NCBI GenBank assembly: GCA_026315105.1
Contig: CM048744.1
Location: 349,021,668-349,085,667 of the forward strand
Length of the DNA stretch: 64,000 bases
Source: Locusta migratoria
Lineage: Eukaryota > Arthropoda > Insecta > Orthoptera > Acrididae
Direction of reading: 5' to 3'
In this document: in pieces, positions 43,915-54,342 of the stretch
Numbering within the stretch: position 1 is the first letter of the stretch
How the letters are laid out: each line of letters opens with the position of its first letter
The notes under the pieces: generated by a model
Database searches by the model: none
The model's input: the letters and a program-made list of their open reading frames with translations, nothing else
What the model was told of the DNA's origin: nothing
Position numbers and translations under genes: made by a program

Positions 43915-44205
43915 TGATGGGCAATGATCCTATCGTTAGTGGGGAGGGGTGGGAAAGTTTGAAGCCCTTACTCTTACGGGAATTAGTTAAACTACGAGTT
44001 TGAGTACTATGGGCAGGGCGAAGCTGGGAATTTGTATCTGACGGGAGGCGTGCATGGGTAGTCCTTGCAGGTGCGGTGATCACTGTGTCCCCAGTGGTGT
44101 AGGGGTCAGCGCAACTGCCTAGAAAGCAGAAGACCCGGGTTCGAATCCCGGCTGGGTGCACATTTTCAGCTTTGCCCAATCGCAGTTGATGTCATATATT
44201 CTATG
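43915..44205 (+). mobile_element. tRNA-derived SINE (family D), copy 3
   Basis: A full head, tRNA-like domain and body up to GTTGATGTCATATATTCTAT. Here a family A tail piece (TATTTGAACATTTTTT) replaces its own 3' end. Confidence 0.8.
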
Positions 44206-44221
44206 AATATTTGAACATTTT

Positions 44222-44335
44222 TTGACGTTCGTGGGAGTATGGTGAACAGTTCACCCAAGTTTTATTGTAATCGGATGAGTGGTTCATGAACACATAGGTG
44301 ACATACAGACAAATATATATACGAGAATTCTGCAC
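44222..44335 (+). repeat. Probable 3' fragment of an unclassified repeat
   Basis: TTTTATTGTAATCGGATGAG and GTTCATGAACACATAGGTGA have the 'follow-on' style seen in the ACCCGGCGTTGCCCGGG repeats, but the match is weak. Confidence 0.3.
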
Positions 44336-44387
44336 CTGCGCAGAGGTCATACACTGACTCACATTCGAGCAGGACGGCATTTCAAAT

Positions 44388-44582
44388 TCGCCTCCAACCA
44401 TCCAGATTGGACTTTTTTCGCAATTTCCTTAAATCGCTCTAGGAAAATATCGGGCTGCTTCCTCTCAAAGGGTACGGCCAGTTTCGTTCCCCATTGTTGA
44501 TCAAAAACAATGCGATGTTCTCCCCCTAATGATCGCGTTGTCGGCGGGACTTTAAATACTAATCTCCCTTCCTCCTTTCTTA
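44388..44582 (+). mobile_element. tRNA-derived SINE (family B), 5'-truncated
   Basis: Forward orientation. CTCCAACCATCCAGATTGG, AAATCGCTCTAGGAAAAT and TAATGATCGCGTTGTCGGCG are collinear with the reverse of 59815-60070. Confidence 0.65.
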
Positions 44583-45000
44583 ACCCTTTCAACCCCAAAT
44601 TTTATTAATTTGTGAGCAAAAATATTTCTTTGCGTATTTCTGTACATAATGATTGGAATTATGTATATCTGACAGAATTTTTGATTATTTTTAGTTTTTG
44701 GAGGGAAATTTGTGATGACTGCATATTGCATACATGAGCAGGATATGTTTCCTTTATCGTAAATAATAACATTTTCAAACTGTTTACCACTAATTTAGAC
44801 ATTTGACTATTATTTAGTAATGAAATTTTCAAATTACTTTGTTCCCTTTACCTTGATATAATTATTTTAATGTTTTGCTGCATGTATTCCAACATAGACA
44901 TTAAGCAACGACGCATATTTTGACAATGTATTGTAGCCTAATGCTCTCTGTTTCCTGAAGGTAATGGTAGACAACCCAGTCACAATGTTTTGTGTCCCAG
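44583..45000. other. Unannotated sequence
   Basis: AT-rich; no feature recognised. Confidence 0.4.
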
Positions 45001-45487
45001 CCTCGTCGCCGCTTTTGTGTCTCGTTTCCGTCGTAGGTGTCGGTGGCCGAGTAGAAAGACCGACACAGGAATAAAGGATGCACGCTTGTGCAGGTAAGGA
45101 GGTGACCAGCCAATGGGACAGCAGAAACTAGAAACACTAGAGTAAATTAGAACGAGATATATATTGCACAGAATTTATACAATACTTAACTTTTACATAG
45201 TTCTTGACTGCAGAATGCTGATACATAGTTTATATAGAGGCCTGCCTACTGTTGATTCCTAGTGCCTATCCAATAGCCAACTCTTCATTGGTGCCTATCT
45301 GATTCCGAAGTGCTAACTGGTTCCTATATCAGTCCCAAGTGAACGATGTCGTTCAGTGGTGGCCACGAGCGGAGTTGCAGCAGAGGGCGCTCGTGGCTGT
45401 CGTCGTAAGAACGCCGCGCCGTGCGTGCATGGCGGCGCGCGGCGAAAGTAGGTGGCGCGCACTTTAGACTTGTGCGACACCACACAA
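45000..45487 (-). mobile_element. Possible solo LTR
   Basis: On the minus strand it begins TGTGTGGTGTCGCACAAG, has a GC-rich first third and a TATATAAAC promoter-like box at about 45230. It continues into AT-rich sequence, as LTRs do. The other end and a TSD are not identified. Confidence 0.35.
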
Positions 45488-46101
45488 TGAATTGTTGGAG
45501 GTCCTGCAGTGTTGTTTACAATTTCTGGACAAATGGTTGTGGCTAGAGGAAGAGATAAATCTGACGTTGCCATATGGCGACATTAGGAGGGAAAGGGTTA
45601 ATCTTGTCGCTATTTGGATTGACGTGCGAATCTGACACAGAACGATCAGCTGTTAGTCACGCAGATGAGAAGTAGTTATCAGAGCGGAAGCTTTCGACGG
45701 AGCGAAAGGGAAGTTGTCTGGCTTGGAGCGGAAGCCGCTATCCGCGACCTTCCCAATCTGTGAGGCCGCCATCTATCCGGAAACGTAACACACCACAAGC
45801 GGAGGTGTCTACCGCAAAGGTTAAGCCGAAACCAGTTGGCCTAGTGGCCGGTATACAGGTGGAGATGCACTGGCTCCAGACTATCCGTAGTTTCCTGCAC
45901 TTGGTTAAGGTACACACACAAAAAGACGTCAAGTCGTGAGAGTGAGACTTCATCAATATAATTAGGATAATGCCTGTATTTTCATTAACAGATGATATTT
46001 TGAATCAACAAAACTGAGCTTATTTCTGTTGTGGTTACCTTTATCTCTTTCACATTTAATTTGATACGAATTGTCGGTAGGGTCTAATTTAGAGCCGGAT
46101 C
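45488..46101. other. Unannotated sequence
   Basis: No feature recognised. Confidence 0.4.
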
Positions 46102-46103
46102 TA

Positions 46104-46794
46104 CGAGGCGCGTCCAGAAAGTAAGTTCCGTTTCAATTTATCTCCGCTGCATCGCTGCGATTGCAGTTCCGCACATGCGCTGTAGACGATGTGTATCGAG
46201 GAGAAGAACGTGCGCCATTTGGAGATCGCTGTCAGTTACGTACGCTTTGTTGTGCTTGTTTGAAATGTCGGCGTTGATATAAAATCCCGCCGCCTGTGAA
46301 ATCAGGTCGGTGATTCGGTTTCTGAATGCGAGGAAAGTGAAACCAAGTGAAATTTATCGGCAAATTTGCAATGTTTACGGACCAAATGCGATGAGTGATT
46401 CTATGGTGAGAAGATGGGGCCGACAGTTCAATGGCGGGCGTAGTGTTGTGCACAATGAAGAACGAAGTGGGCGTCCACATTTGGTTACAGAAGAACTGGT
46501 TCACGTGATTGATGAGAATATCCAGGAAAACCGTAGGTTTATAATTAGTGCTCTCGCTATGGACTTCCCCCAAAATGTCACTGTTTCCAACTGGTTGACG
46601 ACACAAGCGGCAGATTTCTATGAAGAAGGTATCCAAAACCTCGTTCCACGCTATGACAAATGCCTGCAAATTTTCGGCAGTTATGTGGAAAAGTAATTTA
46701 ATAGTTGTAGAATTTTGTGCAATAAAAATTTCTCCTGTATCTGTGTACAATTTTATTTTATTACCAAAGGAACTTACTTTCTGGACGCGCCTCG
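46104..46794 (+). mobile_element. Internally deleted mariner, copy 3
   Basis: Ends CGAGGCGCGTCCAGAAAGTA in inverted pair, flanked by TA (46102-46103, 46795-46796). Same family as 20278 and 28335, but its deletion junction differs and its reading frame runs unbroken through it. Confidence 0.95.
46310..46696 (+). CDS. Open N-to-C fusion of mariner transposase without a catalytic core
   Basis: An uninterrupted frame of about 128 codons covers most of the helix-turn-helix region (RFLNARKVKPSEIYRQICNV, YGPNAMSDSMVRRWGRQFNG), the linker (EERSGRPHLVTEELVHVID, ISALAMDFPQ), then directly TVSNWLTTQAADFYEEGIQ and YDKCLQIFGSYVEK. The usual start (MSALI) is cut off by a TAA at 46278-46280, so no ATG is present before the helix-turn-helix; the frame here starts at GTG. 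If a product exists it would be DNA-binding only. Confidence 0.7.
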   Translation: MIRFLNARKVKPSEIYRQICNVYGPNAMSDSMVRRWGRQFNGGRSVVHNEERSGRPHLVTEELVHVIDENIQENRRFIISALAMDFPQNVTVSNWLTTQAADFYEEGIQNLVPRYDKCLQIFGSYVEK

Positions 46795-46796
46795 TA

Positions 46797-49732
46797 TTTG
46801 CCTACAGATTATAGTTATCACATTGGTAGCGTGTAACATGGTAAAGAGTGATGCTTCATGGCCCGTTTTGCACATTCTGGTGACATTCAAGCACGTCCAC
46901 TGAATGTGTCACAGTGTTCCATTTTTGAGTTATTCATTAACCGAAAGTGTTTCTGCACCATTAATACTATCTATTAATATGTTAATTATTTTTATTCTGT
47001 TTATTAATGATCAATGCCCCATGTTTATATATGTTTCCACTTGTGCGATTGAATTTGTGTGTTCATCTGAATGTGGAAGGTTGCTTTTAATACTGACTGA
47101 CTGCCGCGCAATGGCTTACAGTCGCCGCCTCGCGCTTTAGGGCCTCGTCTACTTTAATTAAGAACGCATGGCTTCGTTTGTCGTCAGCGCTGGGGTCTGC
47201 TGGGTGGCCAGAGACAAGCTTACTTGGCAAGATAGCGAGGTGGCCGTGTTCTTAGTGTGGTGCCTAATATTGGACGAAAGAGGTGACAAGAGACCTCTCT
47301 GGAATCCGTTGAAGATGGTATTATCTTCCTCAGGTAGAGAGGGTTGGTAGACTGCTCTGAACGCGCTCTGTATGGGTTTTTAGCGCGCTCTACATCCTGT
47401 GTGTGGTGGGGAAGGTTCTGGTGTGAACTTAGAGCTTCACTCTTGTTGCGACCGTGGAAGTCGAACCATGCTGAGGGTAGGCATGTTGTTAGGACTTTGC
47501 TTTCTCTGTGATCAGGCAGTCTTGGTTTATCAGTGATAGTTTTCTTGAGTAATTCTTTCGCTATGTGAGGCGAAGTGTTTCTTAATTTACAGAGCTCGAG
47601 TAATTCGGTGTAAATTTAATATTTGCATTTTCATTCTGATGATGATTTAGTGTCCGGTTTTTCTCAAGTTAGAATACTCTTGTGTGGCCTTCAGCCTTTG
47701 TGTAAACTTTGTATGTTTAAATATTCTTGTTGTTTTTTAACTAACGTTTTCGCGTCTCGTCTGTACCCACGAGTATGCTAAATATTTCTCAGATTTTCTA
47801 GTTTGATTCCGTCTTTTCTGTCTTGTATGACTGATTGCACCACATGCTTTCGTAACAGACATTACTCTGGCCTTCAGCCATGCTTTTATTAATACTAGCT
47901 TTCTTCTATATGAATTCTCGCGTGTGAGAATAGTATGCCACTGCCTCCCCAAACACGAGTTGGTTTAGTGCACAGTGATTTTGAATTTGTGCTTCAAGAC
48001 ACCCGCTATCTCGTCAAAAACACCACCGATGCTTCGTTTGTCACTGCTATCAAGTGATCCCACATGGGTAAAGTGTCGCAAGCATTATGCACGTGTCTGG
48101 CTTTGAACGAATCATGTGCTTTCATCTGTCCATTGTGTGTTTGCAATTTTCCTTCCATGTTACCTTTATATTCATAAAGGGCAGAAACAATTTTATTATG
48201 GGCAGTAACTTTATGATTTAATTCACTTTTGTACAAGTGCTTAATTCGGTCTCCCCACATTTATTTGCTTGTCCATTTTGTTGAATAGATGACGATCTAA
48301 AGTATCAAACCTCCGCTTTATAACTTCATGCCCCCTATCCCATGTTTAATTATCTATTCATTTTATTTTTAACATCAATTTTGTGTTTGTTAAAACGTTG
48401 GCTGCTCCCTTAAGGAGTGAGCAGTTAGATAAATCTCCACTGTGCACGTACTGTGGCCACTCGTAAAGTAATTTAGAGCACAGTGAGCGTTTTAACTTCC
48501 ATTTGGAGATCTCAACTGCCCGAGAATTTGCTTGAATAATTTAACAGGCTACTTCAACAATAAATGACCCATTCAGTGATACATTGGAACCTGTAATAAA
48601 AGTTTTAAATCCATGCCTGTAGGCTTGTCTTACTCAGTACCACATACTCCACAACCGGTTTCCAGTATCCAAGCTACAGGACACTTCGTCCTACCTGGAG
48701 AAGAGGGGCTCGTCATTTCTCAAACCTTATGAATGAGATTTCCTCTGAGCTTACTAGGCTGGCTGTACAACGGGCAATTGTTTTCCTCGGTATGGTAGGT
48801 GTTTCCAAGCACTGGCTCCAAGGGAAGTTATATTATGCTGAGTTGAAAATGACTGATGAAACTATAAATTATCTACAGATTCACTGAATGTCGTCGATTT
48901 GATAATGTTATTGATATGGTGTCTGTTCTTTCGAACATTACGGAAAGAACAGTTTCATCAATTTTTGTGTATGTGCCTCCAACAGGCAATTGACAAACTG
49001 CGAATGCACAAGGAAGCTCGATCTCTTGTGGGAATACAATTAGACTGCGCGCAAGGAGACACTACCATCTTTGTGTGTGATATGCTGTGAATTTAGCCTG
49101 CTTAATAGGTTAATGCGGCCGATGGCCCGAAGCGAACCATTCGGTTTTGAATCCCGCTCCAACACAAATTTTCAACTTCTCCATTGAATGCCCTGCAAAG
49201 GTCGAAATGTTTGAATATTTCGAATAAGATTTCTAATATTTTTGTGCTGCGAGTCAAGTACTCGCGCAATCACAAAGCTGCCGATGTCCCAAACTTAATA
49301 AAAGAGCGTCTCATGAGAACAAAGACAACGTTTCGGAATGTTTTTCTGGCATCAGCGAGTAGCTCTTTGCGTAATGGGAAGTGAATTGTGGTACAAAATT
49401 GACATTTTGTTGTGAATGTGAAATCGGCAGCGAGCAATCCTCAGTGATCAATAACGTTATTCTGTCGCTGCGGAGAGCTCTGAAAGAGTTGCCAAGTGAT
49501 AAGTGATGTGATTCTTCTCTTGCTCACGGGATACGTGTTGACTGAACAGTGCCCATTGGACACTCTGAACCCAGACTACATTCCAAGGACTCTTCGATCA
49601 ATGAATACGCCGGGAGAAACTGAAGAATCTGCGCTCGTTCGAAACAGTGAACTGGCAGTGCACACAGGGACGGATGTAGGCTTTCCTGCGCTCGAATCAG
49701 CTCTGTAATTAGCACACCACCCTCTCCTCCAC
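46797..49732. other. Unannotated sequence
   Basis: About 2.9 kb with no recognised element or gene. 47100-47960 contains several Cys/Trp-poor frames without similarity. A tRNA-like fragment (GTTTTGAATCCCGCTCC) is near 49144. This is the largest stretch in the window that may hold ancestral non-repeat DNA. Confidence 0.3.
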
Positions 49733-50098
49733 AGCCGTGCGGGGATGGCCACGCATAGTGCGCCCGTTCCTGTCGGAGGTTCAAGTCCTTCCTCGTAATG
49801 GGTTGTTCAAATGTTTGTAATTCTGTGGGACCAAACTACTTTGGTCATAAGTCCATAGACTTACAAACTACTTAAACGTAAGTTAATCTAACCTAAGGAC
49901 AACACCCACATCCATGCCCGAGGGAGGATTCAAACCTCCGACGCGGGAGCTCTTCGATCCGTAACGTGGCGCTCCAGACAGCTCGGCTACTCCCGCGCGG
50001 TGTAATGGGTTGTGTTTTGCCCTTAGAATAAGCTGGTTTAAGTCTAGGGACCGATGAGCTTAGCAGTTTGATCCCTTAGGTTTATAAACATTTGAACT
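49733..50098 (+). mobile_element. tRNA-derived SINE (family A) interrupted by another SINE
   Basis: Head and B box (GGTTCAAGTCC) at 49733-49794, body and 3' end (TTTATAAACATTTGAAC) at 50013-50098. The insertion at 49806 splits it. Confidence 0.9.
49806..50001 (-). mobile_element. tRNA-derived SINE (family A) nested in a SINE
   Basis: Complete reverse copy flanked by perfect 11-bp GTAATGGGTTG at 49795-49805 and 50002-50012. Confidence 0.95.
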
Positions 50099-50267
50099 TA
50101 TAGCCGCAGTGACAAAACATGAGACTGTGAGAAAGCAAAGTTACCACCAACCATCATATCTGCCTCAATATTTACCCCTTTTAGTTTGAAATACTTTTTC
50201 CAAAATATCATGTATTCATTTGCAAGCATAAGCAGTAAGCACAGTAGATACATTCAAAAATAGCAAA
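50099..50267. other. Unannotated sequence
   Basis: Short spacer; nothing seen. Confidence 0.4.
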
Positions 50268-50269
50268 TA

Positions 50270-50690
50270 CGAGGCGCGTCCAGAAAGTAAGTTCCGTTTG
50301 GTTATATAAAACGAACGGGTACAGATACAGAAAAATATTGTTTGTACTAAAATCTACGACTGTTAAACTACTTTTCTACATAGCTTCTAAAATTTTGTAG
50401 GCACTTGTCATAGCGTGCCACAAGTTTTTGCGTGCATCCTTCACAGAAGGTTGCCGCCTGTGTATTCAACCTTGTGGTAACAGCTCTTTATCATCGTTGA
50501 AGTGTTGACCACCGAGGACAGATTTTAGGTGTAAAAAGAGATGAAAGTCCCTAGGAGAGAGGTCCGAGCTGTATGGAGGATGATCAAACAGGTCCTATTG
50601 AAATTTCCGTAATAATTGTTTGGTCACATTCGGTGTGTGAGGTCAGGCATTATCGTGAAAAACAAAATATTTTGACAGTAATGCTCTTCT
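50270..50690 (-). pseudogene. C-terminal half of a mariner transposase (left arm and centre)
   Basis: On the minus strand from about 50660: FHDNA.PHT (second catalytic Asp), NVTKQLL, DHPPYSSDLSPRDFHLF (third Asp, 34 residues on), LKSVLGGQHFNDD, then the C-terminus in shifted frames. The third Asp is intact, unlike the mariner at 39513. Confidence 0.75.
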
Positions 50691-50966
50691 TACACCTAAA
50701 ATCTGTCCTTTGTGGACAACACTTCAACGATGATGACGAGCTGAAAGAACATGTTACCACATGGTTGAATACACAGGCGGCAACATTCTATGAAAAGGGC
50801 ACACAAAACCTTGTGCCATGCTATGACAATTGCCTACAAAATTTCGGAAGCTGTGTAGAAATACAGTTTAACAGTTATAGAGTTTTGTACAATCAATATT
50901 TTTTTCTGTATCTGTACCCGTTCGTTTTATATAACCAAACGGAACTTACATTCTGGACGCGCCTCG
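50690..50966 (+). pseudogene. C-terminus of a mariner transposase (right arm)
   Basis: LKSVLCGQHFNDDDELKEHV, TWLNTQAATFYEKGTQNLVP and YDNCLQNFGSCVE on the plus strand, part of an open frame. The sequence continues to the right TIR. Confidence 0.75.
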
Positions 50967-50968
50967 TA

Positions 50969-52418
50969 TGTAAATATTTCTTCTCCAAGGTGATTTTATT
51001 ATTCGGCCTATTCTGTGTAACAGTAAGATCACATTGTGATAATTAGTAAAGTCAGGAAATGTATTAACAATGAAATATATCTAATTGAAGAAGTAATTTC
51101 ATCTTGCGTTATCATATTTCGAGTGCGGGAATAGACATATTTAAATGTAATGACCCTTATAGTAAGCTATCTGGAATCATCCTAAATTTGTTAATTTACG
51201 TAATAATCGAAATTAAAATTTTTACCATTACCAACTTTCATTGCCATTTACTGCTAAACTATTTTTAGTTTCCAGACTTCGACTACATAATTTTTTTTCC
51301 GCTGCTTTGCCTTTTTTTATATATACTACATTGATTGATTGATGTCCTAATTGAAAAGTTGAATTGTTTACTGTAATAAATTATTTTATTTAATATGCCT
51401 GCCAATCACAAATGATTGGGGAGCCCCCCATAGTAACAATAATTGGTTCCAGATATTTTATTAAATTTCCGTCAAACTAACTTCTGTAAACCAAATTGTA
51501 ACGTTAAACTCGAATGTCAAATTTTGACCTAGCCGTTATATAAACAATTATGCAGATTATGAGATCACAAAATTATTACTGTGCCGGTCTATAAAGAGCA
51601 CGAAAAATCGAGAATTAGTTAGTTGGCGGTTACTAGAAACAACAAGGCCCACACAGTGTGGCGATGTACCGCTCATACTCAAATGAACTGCAAATCCTAA
51701 ATCTATGCTGCAGATTGTGAACTGTGTAAATTTACCGGTACCCACTGTGCACTAAGTTGTAGTTAATTGTGTTGACTTCATAATCTGTCCTGTGACTGTG
51801 CTAATGCCGCACTACTCTTGATGAACTGTGGTATCGTGTTGAAGCTGCATGGCCATCTGTACCTGTTACACGCCATCCAAGCTCTGTTTGACTCAATGCC
51901 CAGGAGTATCAAGGCCGTTCTTACGGCCAGAGGTGGTTGTTCTGGGTACTAATTTATCAGGATCTATGCACCCAAATTGCGTGAAAATGTAATCACATGT
52001 CAGTTCAAGTATAATATATTTGTCCAATGAATACCCGTTTATTATCTGCATTTCTTCTTGGTATGACAATTTTAATGGACAGTACTTCTTTGCTACTAAA
52101 TGTATTCGTAATGTATTTTACAAAGAACATCCATTTATGCCAATAAATTATTTCAGTGTATGATTTATACTTTAGGAGATACGTCATAAACACTGACAGG
52201 CGTGGAAAACTGCTCCTTCGTGTTTGTTCGTATTTATGATGAAACTTCGGGTACTTCTCCTCCAAAGCAAGAAGGTCACTAAGAAAACGTTGAAATGTGT
52301 GGTAAAGTACCAGTGACGAATCCAAAGTTCGCATGTTTTATCCGCGGTCAATCCTACTACTTTATCTGACAGTTTTCGCTTTTTCACCCCTAGCAAGTTG
52401 TAGCTGTGAAAAATCTCA
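50969..52418. other. Unannotated sequence
   Basis: AT-rich 1.4 kb with no recognised element. Confidence 0.35.
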
Positions 52419-52535
52419 GCGCCGCGGTGGAGTAGCCGATCGGTCTAAAGCACCTCGCTGCGGAGCGCGCGGTCGTAAGCTACGGACTGATGACCACGCA
52501 GTTTGGTCCGATAGATTTACATACATGTTTTATGG
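52419..52535 (+). mobile_element. tRNA-derived SINE (family A) with internal deletion
   Basis: The head GCGCCGCGGTGGAGTAGCCG joins directly to the body at GGTCGTAAGCTACGGACTGATG. The B box and middle are missing. Confidence 0.8.
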
Positions 52536-52644
52536 AAAAAAAAAAATGTCAGCCGCGCCGGAATGGTCGCGAGGTCTAAGGTGCCTTGCTACGGATTAGG
52601 TGGCAGCTTCCTGTCGGAGGTTCGAGTCCCCTCTCTGGCATGAG

Positions 52645-52746
<102 letters not shown>

Positions 52747-52800
52747 GTCCTTAGAATAAATTAGTTTAAGTAGTTTGAAAGTAAATGGGAAGTGTTATTC

Positions 52801-52985
52801 CTCAAATGTTTGTAGAGCTCATGAGACTTACATACGGGGTCATCGGTCCCTAAACTACTTATGAACTAGCTAATTCTAAGAACGGCACAAATATCTATGC
52901 CCGAGGGGGGATTCGAACCCCCGACCCTAGTGGCCGTGCAGACCGTGACTAGAGCGCCTCCGTCCCCTCGGCCACCGCTGCCGGC
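52801..52985 (-). mobile_element. tRNA-derived SINE (family A) nested in a SINE, with TSD
   Basis: Reverse copy flanked by perfect GTGTTATTC at 52792-52800 and 52986-52994. Confidence 0.9.
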
Positions 52986-53039
52986 GTGTTATTCTTAGAG
53001 TAAGTTAGTTTTTAAGTAGTTTGTAAGTCTAGGGTTAGT

Positions 53040-53150
53040 CAGTTACAAGTTCAGAAGAAGGTACGGCATACCACCTGAAACAGATCTGTGGCTAGTAAAG
53101 CATTGAAGTGTTGAAAATAATTTTCGGACTGATGATTGCTTTACCTTTTA
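53040..53150 (+). mobile_element. SINE family C 3' fragment
   Basis: AAGGTACGGCATACCACC, TCTGTGGCTAGTAAAGCATT and GACTGATGATTGCTTTACC match the 3' half of 23742-23999 in order. Confidence 0.5.
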
Positions 53151-53634
53151 GACTATCACACCCTAGCAAGAAAAGTGTCATAAGTCGCAAAGCGTCAACG
53201 TGCGCGTAACAGTCACATCTCTTTTCACAGTATTCCCCTTCAGACGAGCAGTGTCAGTCTTGGAGTAACCCGTTCATGATTCCTCACGACAAGTCCTGTG
53301 AGGTCATCTGACGCAGGCGATACCATCAGTCGTCTTTGCCCCCAGACGTCGACGTGTTTTATTATTTGACTCGAAACTTGGGTTTTTTACTCTTTTGTTA
53401 CGAATGCATCATTACTTTTTACAATAAAAACTGACCAATTTACATTGACAAATCCACCTACTCAGCACCATGATTTAATTTTTTTTTAAACACCGTATGA
53501 ATATTTGATTCTTCGTGGTGGTAAATGCTTGGCGGAGCACTGTGTCAAAGGAAAGTCTCTTTCTGCGTAATGGAAATTTTTATTTGATGATTTTTGTTTT
53601 GTGTTCTGGAACGTCGTATTCCTCATTCTTCTTC
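53151..53634. other. Unannotated sequence
   Basis: No feature recognised. Confidence 0.4.
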
Positions 53635-53770
53635 TGTTGACTTCATAGGTTCCTAAATTTTACTTACGTAACTTATGCTAAGGACAACACACACCCTCAT
53701 GCTCGAGGGAAGACTCGAACCTCCTACGGTGAGCGTTCTCTCAATCTGTGGCTTGGGGTTTTAGGCCGCG
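53635..53770 (-). mobile_element. tRNA-derived SINE (family A), reverse fragment
   Basis: ATGCTAAGGACAACACACAC, GAGGGAAGACTCGAACCTCC (reverse B box) and an eroded head ending TTTTAGGCCGCGGCGG. Confidence 0.75.
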
Positions 53771-54072
53771 GCGGTTTACTATGTCTTCGCCCATGACGTC
53801 ACGGGTACAAGCAGACAGGTGGTATCGGGACCTGCGGTATTGTCGAACCTATTGCTTTTCTCGAGTATTGCATTATTGTGTTGTTATTCTTGCTGGTGTA
53901 CAGTGGGTCAGAATACCAAAAAGCTGGTCAAAATATTAGGAGTCGTTGAATTTGTACCAAAATAGTATGTAAGGGTTAACGAAGTTTATAATTAATGAAT
54001 ATGATATCAAAAGGTGACAAAAGAAAACAAAATGGCGGTTCCAAGATGGCGGGCTCTATGTACACCACTGTT

Positions 54073-54342
54073 GATTTGATTTGATTTGACTTTCTCAGGG
54101 AAGCCAAAACAGTCTTGGTATTTATTGTGCGGTATCGCTCCCTGTATATCCAGTAAATGCCCTTGAACAGTGTAAGGAGTCCCTTTACCAGTTCTTTATT
54201 AGACACAATTTCTTCGGGTCTGGTTGTCCCAAATGTTCTGTGCTATTTACTCTCCAATGCAATGCATTCGAACATTAGATGTGATGCAGTTTCATGACCG
54301 TCATCACAGATCCTACATTTAGGGTCCTCTTCTGTTATTTAC
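54073..54342 (-). mobile_element. RNase H-bearing LINE 3' fragment, with TSD
   Basis: Reverse copy: tail GATTTGATTTGATTTGACTT at the left, CRICDDGDE coding text at the right edge. Flanked by TACACCACTGTT / TACACCATTGTC-like duplications at about 54061-54072 and 54342-54353. About 45 bp of 3' UTR are deleted relative to 41260. Coding frame 53976-54206 is SNKELVKGLLTLFKGI. Confidence 0.85.

Larger units (their letters stand above)
50270..50966. mobile_element. Palindromic mariner made of two 3' halves
   Basis: TA-flanked (50268-50269, 50967-50968). Both ends are the right end of the mariner family, including CGTTCGTTTTATATAACCAA next to the TIR. The left arm (50270-50538) reads the transposase C-terminus on the minus strand; the right arm (50690-50966) reads the same region on the plus strand. 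Each arm is about 270 bp, around a 150-bp centre that extends the left-arm copy toward its catalytic region. Confidence 0.9.

Noticed and set aside
49496..49708. 70-codon frame (PLDTLNPDYIPRTLRSMNTP) as a conserved exon
   Set aside because: No known domain and an overlapping opposite-strand frame of similar length; insufficient support.
46797..49732. Host gene in the largest unannotated stretch
   Set aside because: Frames are short (under 90 codons), with no splice-consistent series or recognisable domain.
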